The notes under the pieces are model-generated. The model ran no database searches, was not told where the DNA came from, and worked only from the letters and a program-made list of their open reading frames with translations. Below are positions 12,549-21,690 of a stretch of 64,000 nucleotides of DNA, piece after piece. The stretch is from Effrenium voratum (lineage: Eukaryota; Sar; Dinophyceae; Suessiales; Symbiodiniaceae): NCBI GenBank assembly GCA_963377175.1, contig CAUJNA010000535.1:1060001-1124000 (forward strand). The letters run 5' to 3'. Within the stretch, counting starts at the first letter, position 1; each line of letters opens with the position of its first letter. A program made the translations under genes and the position numbers.

Positions 12549-14399
12549 TGTCAAAGATGTCATGCATGCCGTCCATTTCCTGGTGGATGTCATCATGCTT
12601 GACGGCATGCTACGTAGTTCCATGTTTACCTATCCGAACAGATCTGCACAACGTGAAGAAGCATCAAATCAGCAAAGCAAAACCACCCCAAAGCAACAAG
12701 CACAATCGCTTGAGACTGTCAAGCAAACTTCGACTCAGCTCATGCACCATAATATTCCTAAACAAAAACTGGGCGCCTGCAAGCGGCGCAAACTGAGAGT
12801 CAGTCACGCTCACTCGCCTTGCCCAGCGGGCTTGCCAAAGCAGCCTGGTCGACTGGCAACTGACCCCATGTCTTCATCCGCAACAAATGCTCGTAAGCAG
12901 CAGGTCCAGGCCGTGTGTCCAACATCACTGTGGCATCGTTCAGAACAAAATTCAAGTGCCATGTTATTCCGACTTTGAATGTGTTGCAAGTCCAGCTTCT
13001 TCAAAATCACTCACACCAGCATCTTCGGCAATCCCCGAATCTGTACAAATTGCCGAGCATCCGAGCTGATCCGGCAACTCGGCTTTGAGACACAGACTCA
13101 AAACTGCTACGCGCACCGCCTTACACGAGGAAAGCCCGCCTTTGGCTTTGGGGCATCATCCTCGAAGAGTCCGCCTGCCTGGCAGGTACAGGTCATAAAT
13201 ATATATATATATATATCTATAAATATATACATATGTCGTAGATGTCATGCATGCCATCCATTTCCTGGTACATGTCATCATGCTTGACGGCATGCTACGT
13301 AGTTCCATGTTTCACTATCCGAACAGATCTGCACAACGTGAAGCAGCGTCAAATCAGCAAAGCAAAACCATCCCAAAGCAACAAGCACAATCGCTCCAGA
13401 TTGTCAAGCAAACTTCAACACTGCCCATGCACTATATACCTAAACAAAAAACTTGGCACCTGCAAGCGACGCAAACTGAGAGTCAGTGTACAAAATCACC
13501 CATCGTCACCCATATCATCACAGCACGCTCACTCGCCTTGCCCAGCGGGCTTGCCAAAGCAGCCTGGTCGACTGGCAACTGACCCCATGTCTTCATCCGC
13601 AACAAATGCTCGTAAGTAGCAGGTCCAGGCCGTGTCTCCAACATCACTGGTGGCATCGTTCAGAACAAAATTCGAGTGCCAGCTTCTTCAAAATCACTCA
13701 GACCACCTGGCATGTTCGACAATCCCCGAATCTGTACAAATTGCCGAGCATCCGAGCTGATCCGGCAACTCGGCTTTTTGACGCAGACTCAAAACTGCTA
13801 CGCACACCGCCTTACACGAGGAAAGCCCGCCTTTGGCTTTGGGGCATCATCCTCGAAGAGTCCGCCTGCCTGGCAGGTACAGGTCATAAATATATATATA
13901 TATATATACACATATGTCGTAGATGGCATGCATGCCATCCATTTCCTGGTACATGTCATCATGCTTGACGGCATGCTACGTAGTTCCATGTTTACATGTC
14001 CGAACAGATCTGCACAACGTGAAGCAGCATCGAACCAGCAAAGCAAAGCCATCCTAAAGCAACAAGCACAGTCGCTCAACATTGTCAAGCAAACTTCAAT
14101 ACAGCCCATGCACTTTAATATGCCTACACAACAAAATGGGCACCTGCAAGCGACGCAAACTTACAGTCAGTCTAGCAAGTCACAAAATCCCCCATCGTCA
14201 CCCCATGTCATCACAGCACGCTCACTCGCCTTGCCCAGCGGGTTTGCCAAAGCAGCCTGGTCGACTGGCAACTGACCCATGTCTTCATCCGTAAGTAGCA
14301 GGTCCAGGCCGTTTCCCCAACATCACTGTGGCAGCGTTTAGAACAAAATTCAAGTGCCAGCTTCTTCAAAATCACTCAAACTACCTGACATGTTCGACA

Positions 14400-14406
14400 A
14401 TCCCCG
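14400..14406. repeat. left flanking duplication of element 1
   Basis: ATCCCCG immediately left of the left LTR, repeated immediately right of the right LTR. Sister monomers (for example near 13722) read through ACAATCCCCGAATCTG without interruption, so the 7-bp repeat is best explained as a target-site duplication. Confidence 0.85.
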
Positions 14407-14634
14407 TTGGAGCCTAAGAGCTCCCGGGGGTTTAGAGCAAGCCCCCAACCAGTCAGCAAGTTGACTTGCCGCTCTTTTCTCACTCCATGGCATGCTCGGG
14501 TGCCCTGAGCTAAAGTACAAAGACCAAATGGCTAAAGGGATCCCTCGGACCAAAACGGCGAGCAGCGTGTGCGAGGTTGTGGCTCTGTAGGCAAAACACA
14601 AGAGGCTCACACACACGAGGCTGAGAACTTCACA
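14407..14634 (-). repeat. element 1, 3' LTR
   Basis: 228 bp, from TTGGAGCCTAAGAGCTCCCG to GAGGCTGAGAACTTCACA on the plus strand, so it begins TGTGAAG on the element's own strand. It matches 20624-20851 except for about three substitutions. It contains an inverted pair, CCCGGGGG and CCCCC, near its plus-strand left end. Confidence 0.95.
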
Positions 14635-14667
14635 TGCCCCAGAGGCTGTTGCCGAAAGAGACTCATC

Positions 14668-15090
14668 CTAGCGGCTCACGAGTTCTCGCCAAGAACGGTC
14701 CCGAAGTTCCGCTCCATCTTCTTCTCCTTCGCCTCGAAGAAGTACCTGCTTCTTCTTCTTGGCGCTGACGAACTTCTCGTCATGCACCAGATTCCACAGC
14801 TGCCCAGCCTGGAGAAACTTCCGCACTCTGTCCTGTGCGCTCAGCTTGGTCAGCCCATCTGCCAACTGGGCGTCGCTGTCACACCATCGCATCTGCGTGC
14901 CCTGGCGGCCCATGTTCTCCACCAGTCCAAGTAGCTCGAGCGCGGTGCACTTCTCCCGCACGCTGAAGGCGGATGTCTGGATCTCGCCGTTGCTGGCCGC
15001 ATCACACAGTGCCTTCGCGTCCACGACCAGCACTCCTTTTGTCTCCTTGGTGCACTCCTCCGGCTTGGCCAGGTCCACGGGGAACCCCAC
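14668..15090 (-). pseudogene. element 1 RNase H domain
   Basis: The 140-codon frame has the copia RNase H landmarks LVVDAKALCDAASNG and, towards the end, MRWCDSDAQLADGLTKLSA. It ends with a basic tail (SAKKKKQ) about 35 bp inside the 3' LTR. RNase H would remove the RNA template during cDNA synthesis. It is not in the same frame as the RT piece upstream, so the pol reading frame is broken. Confidence in the domain is high; confidence in function is low. Confidence 0.85.
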
Positions 15091-15120
15091 TCATCTCGCT
15101 CCACTGAGTCCGGATGAACA

Positions 15121-15960
15121 TCACCTCCTGCTCGGTCTCCGCCAATACTTGGGCCTCAGCGCTGAGGCTTGACCGACAGACTCTCTTGAGTCTGGATGAA
15201 GCTCACCGGTCCCGAGCTCCATCCAGCATGCTCGCATGATCCATCGCTCATCACTCTCGTCTCCGGTGATGAGGAAGTCATCCACATGAGCGGAAATCAG
15301 CCCGAGCACCCGCTGCTTTCAAACCTCCCGGTTCATGTCCGGCACCCTCAAACTCCACACGCACGGCTCCGTCTTCAATCTGTTCAAGCCCACCTCCGTC
15401 AAGATGGCGTCCACTTTCAGGAACCATTCTCTGGGTGCCACTGTGAGTCCGTAGGTCGCCTTGAGGAACTGAACTGCACGCCCCTTCGGGAGATTCATTG
15501 CCGTGGCCAGCTCCTCCACCGGTAGTCCGAAAACTTGTCGCTGAAGTTGGGTCTCTCCTCCTTGAAGAAAAGCAGCTCTGGCGTCGGCCATTGGTCACTC
15601 GCCAACCTCGGTGCGCAGCCATCTGAAGTAGCAGCTGTCTGCTCCTCCTTGTCATCGTTGGGCTCTTCGTGTTGAGGTAACCGGCATCGGGGTCGGAGTA
15701 GCCGAGCACAACTTGACGAGCTTTCACCTTCACTGTTCCATCTTCGGGTCCGTTCTTGAAGGTCAAAACCCATCTCATATTCATCAGCCGCTGTGGCGGG
15801 ACGTTGCCGATCGCAGCCCGCACCACCTTGTTGCTCAACCACTCGTTGATTTCGGCCCCTTTCGCCTCCTTCATAGCGGCTCTCTGCTCCAGTGAAAGCC
15901 TCTGCCAGGACACCTCCACACCTTTTGCGACTCTCTTCGCCATGAACTTCTGAGGGTCCT
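15121..15960 (-). pseudogene. element 1 reverse transcriptase, frameshifted
   Basis: Three frames together carry a copia RT. The N-terminal part reads INEWLSNKVVRAA, MNMRWVLTFK and KVKARQVVLGYSDPDA (15943 down to about 15610). The middle reads ADARAAFLQG and LKATYGLTVAPREW (15591-15319). The catalytic segment is AHVDDFLITGDE near 15290, a variant of the usual YVDD. Two frame changes occur within about 20 bp around 15600 and another near 15310. RT copies the element RNA into cDNA in virus-like particles. The aspartate pair is present, but no continuous protein can be read. Confidence 0.88.
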
Positions 15961-15983
15961 TGACGATGGCCTTCCACTCCGTC

Positions 15984-16946
15984 TCATCCTTGGGTTCCGG
16001 CCACGTCCCCGGGGTAGTACTTCACCACAGGTCTTGACTGTGAGTTCCGAGCCCGCAAGATCTTGTCCTCCACGGTTGCCTTGCGGTAGCTGGTCTCCGC
16101 CTGCATTCTGATCTCCAATGTCCTCCGCATCCGTTCATCTGAACTCACCGAAGACCAGAAAGGTAGACCATGTCCATCATGCAGTCGATCTGCGTCAGTG
16201 AAGTTTCGTCCAAAAACCCACTGCTGTGGAGAGTATCCACCTACCCGGGCGAGTCCATTGTGGGCAGTCACCATTGCCCAGGCTGCTTCTCGTGGATCTC
16301 CTTCACTAGAGCGCAGATGCTTGATCATCCTTTCTTTCAGCACTCCGATGCCACGCTCTACTTGTCCGATCATGCCGTGGGACTTCGCAGGGATGAAGTC
16401 CATCTCCACTCCATGTTGATTTGCCCATTCAGCCAGAAGGGTGCCCCGGTGCGCTCCTTCTTTGTCGAGCTTGATCTTCTCCGGGTACCCAAAGTACTGA
16501 ATCCATCTGCTCTGGAGAGACTCCAAGATCTCCTCCGAGGTGGCGTTCCGCCCCTCTGTCACCTTGTGCTTGAACAGGTAGACAACCACCGCAGAGGAGC
16601 TTGCCTCGTCCATCATCAACTGGAAGTGGAAGACCTCCTCTCCCACGGTGATCATGAGGTTGTCCGTCTGCACCACCTGCCACAACTTGTTGGCTGCCTG
16701 TATTGTGGTCGGTCGCTTGGCAGATGGCATGTGAGCTTCTTGGCAATCTTCACAGACCATGTTCTTAGCGATCACCAGCAGCTGTTGAGAAGCTCCTCGG
16801 TCCTGTAGCATCCGCATCAAGGCTTGTCGGCTGGGGTGACCAAGTCGTCGATGTAGTCGCATCAAGTCCTGACCCATCTTTGCCAGTTCCTGATCCGTCA
16901 ACCCCTGCAAGCAGGACCGGTCTAGATCTGCGTCCTCTGTGGCCAT
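15984..16946 (-). pseudogene. element 1 integrase
   Basis: The best-preserved part of the element: a 320-codon open frame. The GAG-pre-integrase zinc region shows H32, H37, C65 and C68 (LHRRLGHPS and CEDC). The catalytic core shows D95 (QTDNLMI), D161 (KLDKEGAHRG) and E197 (HGMIGQVERG), giving a D-x35-E spacing typical of retroviral and copia integrases. The role is insertion of the cDNA. The C-terminal end is probably truncated by a frameshift near 15990, where the frame stops just before RT. The reading frame starts without an obvious own promoter because it is part of a polyprotein. Confidence 0.9.
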
Positions 16947-16959
16947 TACCGTCCACCTC

Positions 16960-17531
16960 CTTGTTCCTGTCCCGGTACATGCCCATCATCACGTGCGCGA
17001 TCCGCTGACACAACCTCACCGGGTACAGTGCCGAATTCCTTGTCCGAAGTCCACCTTCACATTTTCCATGGACGTGGTTTCCCGGGCACTTCCTCTCCGA
17101 CTTCCATACCCACTGGGAGGTTCCACGAATGATCCACGGCTTCTTGATGATCTCGTGACGAGGCCGTACGCGCATCCATCCACCTGGGCCTCAAAGTACC
17201 TCCGTTCGCAATGTCGCCGCTTCCAGAATTTCCGGATGCTCGCAAATCCCCAGCCCCAATTTTCTTTGGGCCATCCCTGTAGAACTTCTCCTCCTCAATC
17301 TGCTTCTCCACGAGAGAGATTCCACGGGCAGTTGCCAACGTGATCTTCTTGTCGCTCTTCTCGCGAGATTCAGGACTCAGCCGATTCAAGGCCTGGATGG
17401 TCGAGGTCGCTTGCCCTCTTCATGATGTCGCAGTTGTTGAAGAGGCCGCACCGAATGATGGTCCCACCGACAGACTCCACGGCCTGACCAAGGCCACTAT
17501 TCTGTTCGCAACACAGCTCCATCACATTCAT
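16960..17531 (-). pseudogene. element 1 methyltransferase-like domain, broken
   Basis: The start at about 17531 reads NVMELCCEQNSGLGQAVE followed by GGTIIRCGLFNNCDI, like the SAM-binding motif I region of a Rossmann methyltransferase. After a frame change come STIQALNRLSPE, then WPKENWGWG and VDGCAYGL in another frame, and then CPGNHVHGKCEG with YPVRLCQRIAH (16765-17175 frame). The same order of landmarks recurs in elements 2 and 3. The segment where a catalytic Pro-Cys motif should lie, between the CDI and STIQ pieces, seems too short and is probably deleted. Similarity is by eye; substrate unknown. Here the domain lies before integrase, whereas in elements 2 and 3 it follows integrase. Confidence 0.6.
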
Positions 17532-17713
17532 GCCGCCCTTGTTCTCGCCGATGCCCATCATGGAGCTTCTTTGATGGCGTCGAGGTAGTGGCTGTACTGC
17601 TCGTTGACCATCTGCTTGTCCTCCTCGGTCATGTTCACCATCACATCGTGGTATTTCGTGTCCGGTGGCTCGTCGACATCCTCGAAGCACTGAGGTCTCT
17701 TCCTCATCTTTCA

Positions 17714-18316
17714 TCACTCCGAGCGCTCCTGATATTCCAGGTCCTCCGCCGTCTCCTCCGCCTTCCGGGCTTTGCGGCCCGGCGTAGTTGACATCTGGTC
17801 CGGCTCCTTCTTCACTGGAATCTTCTTCTCGCGCACAATCTTTGCCTCGTGCTCTGCGTCCTCCAGAACACGATGTACTCCTGCGTCTCTGGGAGCACAT
17901 TTGGGCTTGGCTCCGAGCTGGATTGCCCCCTTCTCCAGGTTGTTCTTCTCCGAGTTCTCCGCCTGCTTGACCAGGTTGGCCTTCTTCTCCTTGCCAGCTG
18001 GTTCAGCAGGCTCTGCTCGGCTCCGTCCAGTCCAATGTGCGCATCCTTCAGCTTGACCGTGCCCTTGAGCTTCTCCGGATCCTCCTTGGCTAGGGCTGTC
18101 TCGACGTCTTTTGACAATGGTCCGGCCTTTCTCGTCAACCCATGCGCTCCGAAGGCTGGAGTGTACGACAGCCTGATTCCGCACTGGCAGCACCCGGTCC
18201 AGGTCGCGAACTTGTTGGACCCGCTGATGCTGCCCGGTCCCGGTCGGGCCGGGATGTGAGCTCCGAAGGCATGGTGCCCCCACGCATCTCTCGTCCCAAG
18301 GATCGGGACCCTGCAT
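17714..18316 (-). pseudogene. element 1 charged Lys/Glu-rich linker
   Basis: Open frames rich in Lys, Glu, Ala and Pro (for example KKANLVKQAENSEKNN and KIPVKKEPDQMS), with no recognised domain, join the protease to the methyltransferase-like domain. Overlapping frames have similar length, so the exact frame is uncertain. It probably acted as a polyprotein spacer or RNA-binding basic tail. Confidence 0.45.
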
Positions 18317-18355
18317 CCTGGCCGAATCGTACCTCCTCCGGCGGCACCACGTTCG

Positions 18356-19059
18356 TCACCTTCTTTTTCCCCTTGCCCTTGCTCTTGCCATAGTTCTTCT
18401 CCGTGGCCATGGGCTCTCAGGCGAGCTAGGGGAAGCTAGGGCTTGTAGGATGCGGTCCCGCATCTCTTGATCCGAATTGCTGTTCGGGTCGCTCAATTGC
18501 GTTCCAGCCCACAACACTTGGTTTCCGTCACCTTCCAAGACCTGAACTTGCCCTTCATCTTCAAGGCCACAAACCATGACTTCAGAGGCATAAAGGTCTG
18601 TCACAGCTCCACCCTCCCCTTGCACCATGTATGCTGTAACAGGTTCGGGTGTCTGTACATCGGGCAAGGGTTTGCCGCTCACCATCCAGTCATTCGTCAA
18701 ATCTACAAGCAAATGACCTGCCACGCTTCGCCTCAAAGGGACTTTCAGTCCAGGGCAAACACGACTCAAAACCATCCACTGGCCTGCTACATCAAAATTG
18801 CGCCCAGCTTGGTGAGCGTCTTGTGATTCCGATGAGGATGGGGATCTGGCCCACGTCTAACGTGAAAATCCCAAGTCCGCTGAACCTGGTTGTTCCCAAA
18901 CCGGAACGACTTTTGGCCATGTGGAATCACCTTGATCTCCTTGGCGTGATGCGGTCCTTGCAGCTGGCACAGCTTCTCGATCGCCTCCCGTCTCGGTGGC
19001 ACCGATGTCCAGCACCCCGAAACCGGCAGTCTCCCGAACAACTCCTCCAGGTCACTCAT
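18356..19059 (-). pseudogene. element 1 aspartic-protease region, frameshifted
   Basis: The order of conserved blocks fits the retroviral-type protease of dinoflagellate copia elements: SFRFGNNQVQ (about 18900), then in a second frame KLGAIL (about 18800), then in a third frame VAGQWMVLSRVCPGLKVPL (about 18775). Two frame changes fall within about 50 bp. I do not see a clear Asp-Thr/Ser-Gly active-site triplet, which should lie just upstream near 19050, so the catalytic core is probably lost. The normal role is cleavage of the Gag-Pol polyprotein. Confidence 0.55.
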
Positions 19060-19279
19060 CTCCCACGAAGACCTTCTGCTCCTCGTGCTCCGTGATCATG
19101 TAGATTCGTCCGCTCATCACTGAGGGAACGGTGGTGCTCCAAAAGATGTTCTTCCCTTTTCCGGAGCTCTGCCCTGATCCACTCGCCCGATTCGGGCACT
19201 GGCGAAAACCATGATTTCGGTCTGCGCAGATGAAGCAACCTGTGCTCTCTGTCACCAGCACGTTCGAAGGCTTGCCCAT
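19052..19279 (-). pseudogene. element 1 nucleocapsid zinc knuckle
   Basis: The frame starting at 19279 contains CFICADRNHGFRQC, a perfect C-x2-C-x4-H-x4-C knuckle of retroviral nucleocapsid type, at about residues 14-27. Upstream, in another frame, is a Gly/Lys-rich tract (about 19440-19330). The motif binds the element RNA for packaging. Its position between gag and protease is as expected. Confidence 0.8.
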
Positions 19280-19506
19280 GGTGGTTGAGGTGCTCGTTGA
19301 GCTGGATGAACCTTTCCAGCCACCATAGCCTTTGCCCTTCCCGAAGTTGCCCTTTGGCTTGCCCTTCTTCCCCTTGCCTTTGCCGAAAGGGTAGAACCCA
19401 CGCGCGCCACCTTTCTGCGCGAAGGTCCGGGCCTTGTCCTCAAAGGCCGCGTGGCTCCTTCTGCTCCTTCAGCAACTCCGGGTTGAGGTCAGAGGGGATG
19501 TCTCCC

Positions 19507-20565
19507 TCAGACGCCCAGAACGTGCCATAGCCGTCCGTCTCCACCCAGTACCCATACGCGCCACCCGGAATCATCCCAGGACCAGTAGACCTCGTCGTTG
19601 AGGTGTTCCTCCGCTGCTTGAGGATATACTTCAGCAGGTAGCCGATCTCCAACCCAGCGCACTTCTCCACTCAACTCCTCCATGGCGTCATCTGGGCTCA
19701 TAAGCAAGCCCCACGCGCCTTCCTCCTCGACCCAGTAGGTCCGTCTCCGTTGTTGTTGAGGTGGCCGATGGCCCTGAAGGAGAGCGAGTTCTGCACTGAC
19801 GCCTAATGAAGAGCTCAAGTTGGCTCTTCTCAGCAGGAGCCACCCAAGAACCTCGTCCGGGAGCACCTGCACATCCTCCACCTCAAGCTCATCCCACGGC
19901 AGATCCTCTCCCGAAGATCGATCATCTCCGCTATCTTCTTGATGACTCTTTGCGCGCCCAGACTGCTTCCACTTCTTGAACTTTCTCCAATCTTCCCATT
20001 CTTCATCCTTCCATTCTTCACCATGTTCCACTTCATGAAGATCGCGCGCGGCTTCCTCTTCCTCCACCGGTTCTCCTTCTTGAGCTGGCGTTCGCGTCCG
20101 CGTGGCGGTTCCCGAGGCTGAGATTAGCGAGGGCGTCCGAACTCCTTGAGATCCAGCGCCTCCTTGAGGTTCTCCATGTGGTTCTGACTTGGATGAGGTG
20201 CTCTTGTCCAAGATCGCCTTCGTGAGGTCCTTCTTCGGCTCCATCTTGCGAGCCCTTCTCAGCCTGATGAGGAGGTTCTCCAACCTAGCTCCGGCATCAG
20301 GCACCGGGGTGCGACATAGTCGATCTTGCAGATAGGGAAGCAAGTACTTCGTGCCGTTCTTCTTGCTCAGCTTCTCGTGCGAAAGCTCGTAGGTCACGGC
20401 CCATGCTCTCCCAGTCAGGCGGGATGCCAGTTCGGGTCCGAGATGGCGTCGCTTCCAGGAGGGAGTCTTTTCCCATTGCAGTCGCACCTTGCGTGTGTAA
20501 TCGGCCCAAGTGGCCGGATCTCCGTCCCACGTCACGTAGAACTCTTTCGCCTGCATGGCGGCCAT
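19507..20565 (-). pseudogene. element 1 gag (capsid), frameshifted near its end
   Basis: The ATG at 20563-20565 (reading MAAMQAKEFYV) is chosen because the longer frame from 20700 would begin inside the 5' LTR. Landmarks: WDGDPATWADYTRKVRLQW, then LGPELASRLTGRAW, then a Lys/Glu-rich second half with repeated Glu and Trp-Lys. These match my memory of copia-type gag in dinoflagellates; the Trp-rich N-terminal segment is the capsid fold. The frame is lost near 19590, where the coding signal moves to another frame (GYGTFWASEGDIP). Gag would assemble the intracellular particle. Confidence 0.75.
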
Positions 20566-20612
20566 GTTCTGGGTGGTGTGGTGTTTCCTGATCTTCCTGC
20601 CCGGTTCGCCGG

Positions 20613-20623
20613 GCTCCGCTACC
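20613..20623 (-). other. element 1 primer-binding site
   Basis: Directly inside the 5' LTR, the element strand reads GGTAGCGGAGC, complementary to a tRNA 3' end of the type GCTCCGCTACC(A). This resembles eukaryotic initiator tRNA-Met, and the same 11-mer sits at the equivalent place in element 2. Confidence 0.75.
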
Positions 20624-20851
20624 TTGGAGCCTAAGAGCTCCCGGGGGTTTAGAGCAAGCCCCCAACCAGTCAGAAAGTTGACTTGCCGCTCTTTTCTCAC
20701 TCCATGGCATGCTCGGGTGCCCCGAGCTAAAGTACAAAGACCAAATGGCTAAAGGGATCCCTCGGACCAAAACGGCGAACAGCGTGTGCGAGGTTGTGGC
20801 TCTGTAGGCAAAACACAAGAGGCTCACACACACGAGGCTGAGAACTTCACA
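20624..20851 (-). repeat. element 1, 5' LTR
   Basis: 228 bp, same ends as 14407-14634. Differences seen: CAGAAAG for CAGCAAG, CCCCGAG for CCCTGAG, GCGAACAG for GCGAGCAG. It would contain the promoter and polyadenylation signal of the element; none is identifiable by eye. Confidence 0.95.
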
Positions 20852-20858
20852 ATCCCCG
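20852..20858 (-). repeat. right flanking duplication of element 1
   Basis: ATCCCCG, identical to 14400-14406. The satellite monomer resumes immediately with AATCTGTACAGATTGCCG. Confidence 0.85.
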
Positions 20859-21690
20859 AATCTGTACAGATTGCCGAGCATCCGAGCTGATCCGGCAACT
20901 CGGCTTTTAGACACAGACTCAAAACTGCTACGCACACCGCCTTACACGAGGAAAGCCCGCCTTTGGCTTTGGGGCATCATCCTCGAAGAGTCCGCCTGCC
21001 TTGCAGGTACAGGTAATAAATATATATATATATATACACATATGTCGTAGATGTCATGCATGCCATCCATTTCCTGGTGGATGTCATCATGCTTGACGGC
21101 ATGCTACGTAGTTCCATGTTTACCTATCCGAACAGATCTGCACAACGTGAAGCAGCATCAAATCAGCAAAGCAAAACCAATCGCTCGAGATTGTCAAGCA
21201 AACTTCAATACAGCCCATGCACTATAATATACCTACACAACAAAATGGGCACCTGCATGCGACGCAAACTGAGAGTCAGTGTACAAAATCACGCATCGTC
21301 ACCCCATATCATCACAGCACGCTCACTCGCCTTGCCCAGCGGGCTTGCCAAAGCAGCCTGGTCGACTGGCAACCGACCCATGTCTTCATCCGCAGCAAAT
21401 GCTTGTAAGTAACAGGTCCAGGCCGTTTCCCCAACATCACTGTGGCATCGTTTAGAACAAGATTCAAGTGCCATACTAGTCCGACATGGAATGTATTGCA
21501 AGTCAAGCTGGTTCAGCAATCCCCGAATCTGTACAAATTGCCGAGCATCCGAGCTGATCCGGCAACTCGATTTTGAGACAAAACTCAAAACTGCTACGGC
21601 ACCGCCTGACACGAGGCAAGCCCGCCTTTGGCTTTGGGGCATCATCCCCGAAGAGTCCGCCTGCCTGGCAGGTACAGCTCACATATGTCA
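20859..21690. repeat. satellite array, continuation beyond element 1
   Basis: The monomer interrupted at 14406 continues here. The next CGCCTTGCCCAGCGGG anchor is at 21328. After subtracting the 6445-bp element and one 7-bp duplication, its distance from the anchor at 14227 is about 649 bp, normal for this array. A short (AT)n tract lies at 21018-21042. The last partial monomer fades near 21690. Confidence 0.93.

Larger units (their letters stand above)
9490..14406. repeat. satellite array, ~620-720-bp monomers with dimeric higher-order pattern
   Basis: The anchor CGCCTTGCCCAGCGGG occurs at 9531, 10213, 10834, 11476, 12169, 12815, 13534 and 14227. Spacings are 682, 621, 642, 693, 646, 719 and 693 bp. 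A second anchor, CGCCTTTGGCTTTGGGGCATC, marks the middle of every monomer. It is followed by CCTGCCTGGCAGG, usually an (AT)n tract, then CATGCATGCC and CAGATCTGCACAACGTGAAGC. Units at 10834-12168 and 12169-13533 are near-identical pairs, so part of the array is dimeric with a period of about 1.34 kb. Open frames up to 395 codons inside it recur because the units recur; I do not call them genes. Confidence 0.95.
14407..20851 (-). mobile_element. element 1: Ty1/copia-type LTR retrotransposon, 6445 bp, defective
   Basis: Complete element with two 228-bp LTRs, a 7-bp flanking duplication and an initiator-tRNA-like primer site. On the minus strand the order is gag, zinc knuckle, protease, charged linker, methyltransferase-like domain, integrase, RT, RNase H. 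Integrase before RT identifies the copia order. The LTRs differ at only about three positions in 228, so insertion looks recent. Yet gag, protease and RT are each split by several frameshifts. Either the element was copied in trans from a broken parent, or the assembly contains indel errors. It sits inside a satellite monomer and interrupts no gene. Confidence 0.95.

Noticed and set aside
16170..16808. 212-codon plus-strand frame
   Set aside because: Antisense shadow of the element 1 integrase.
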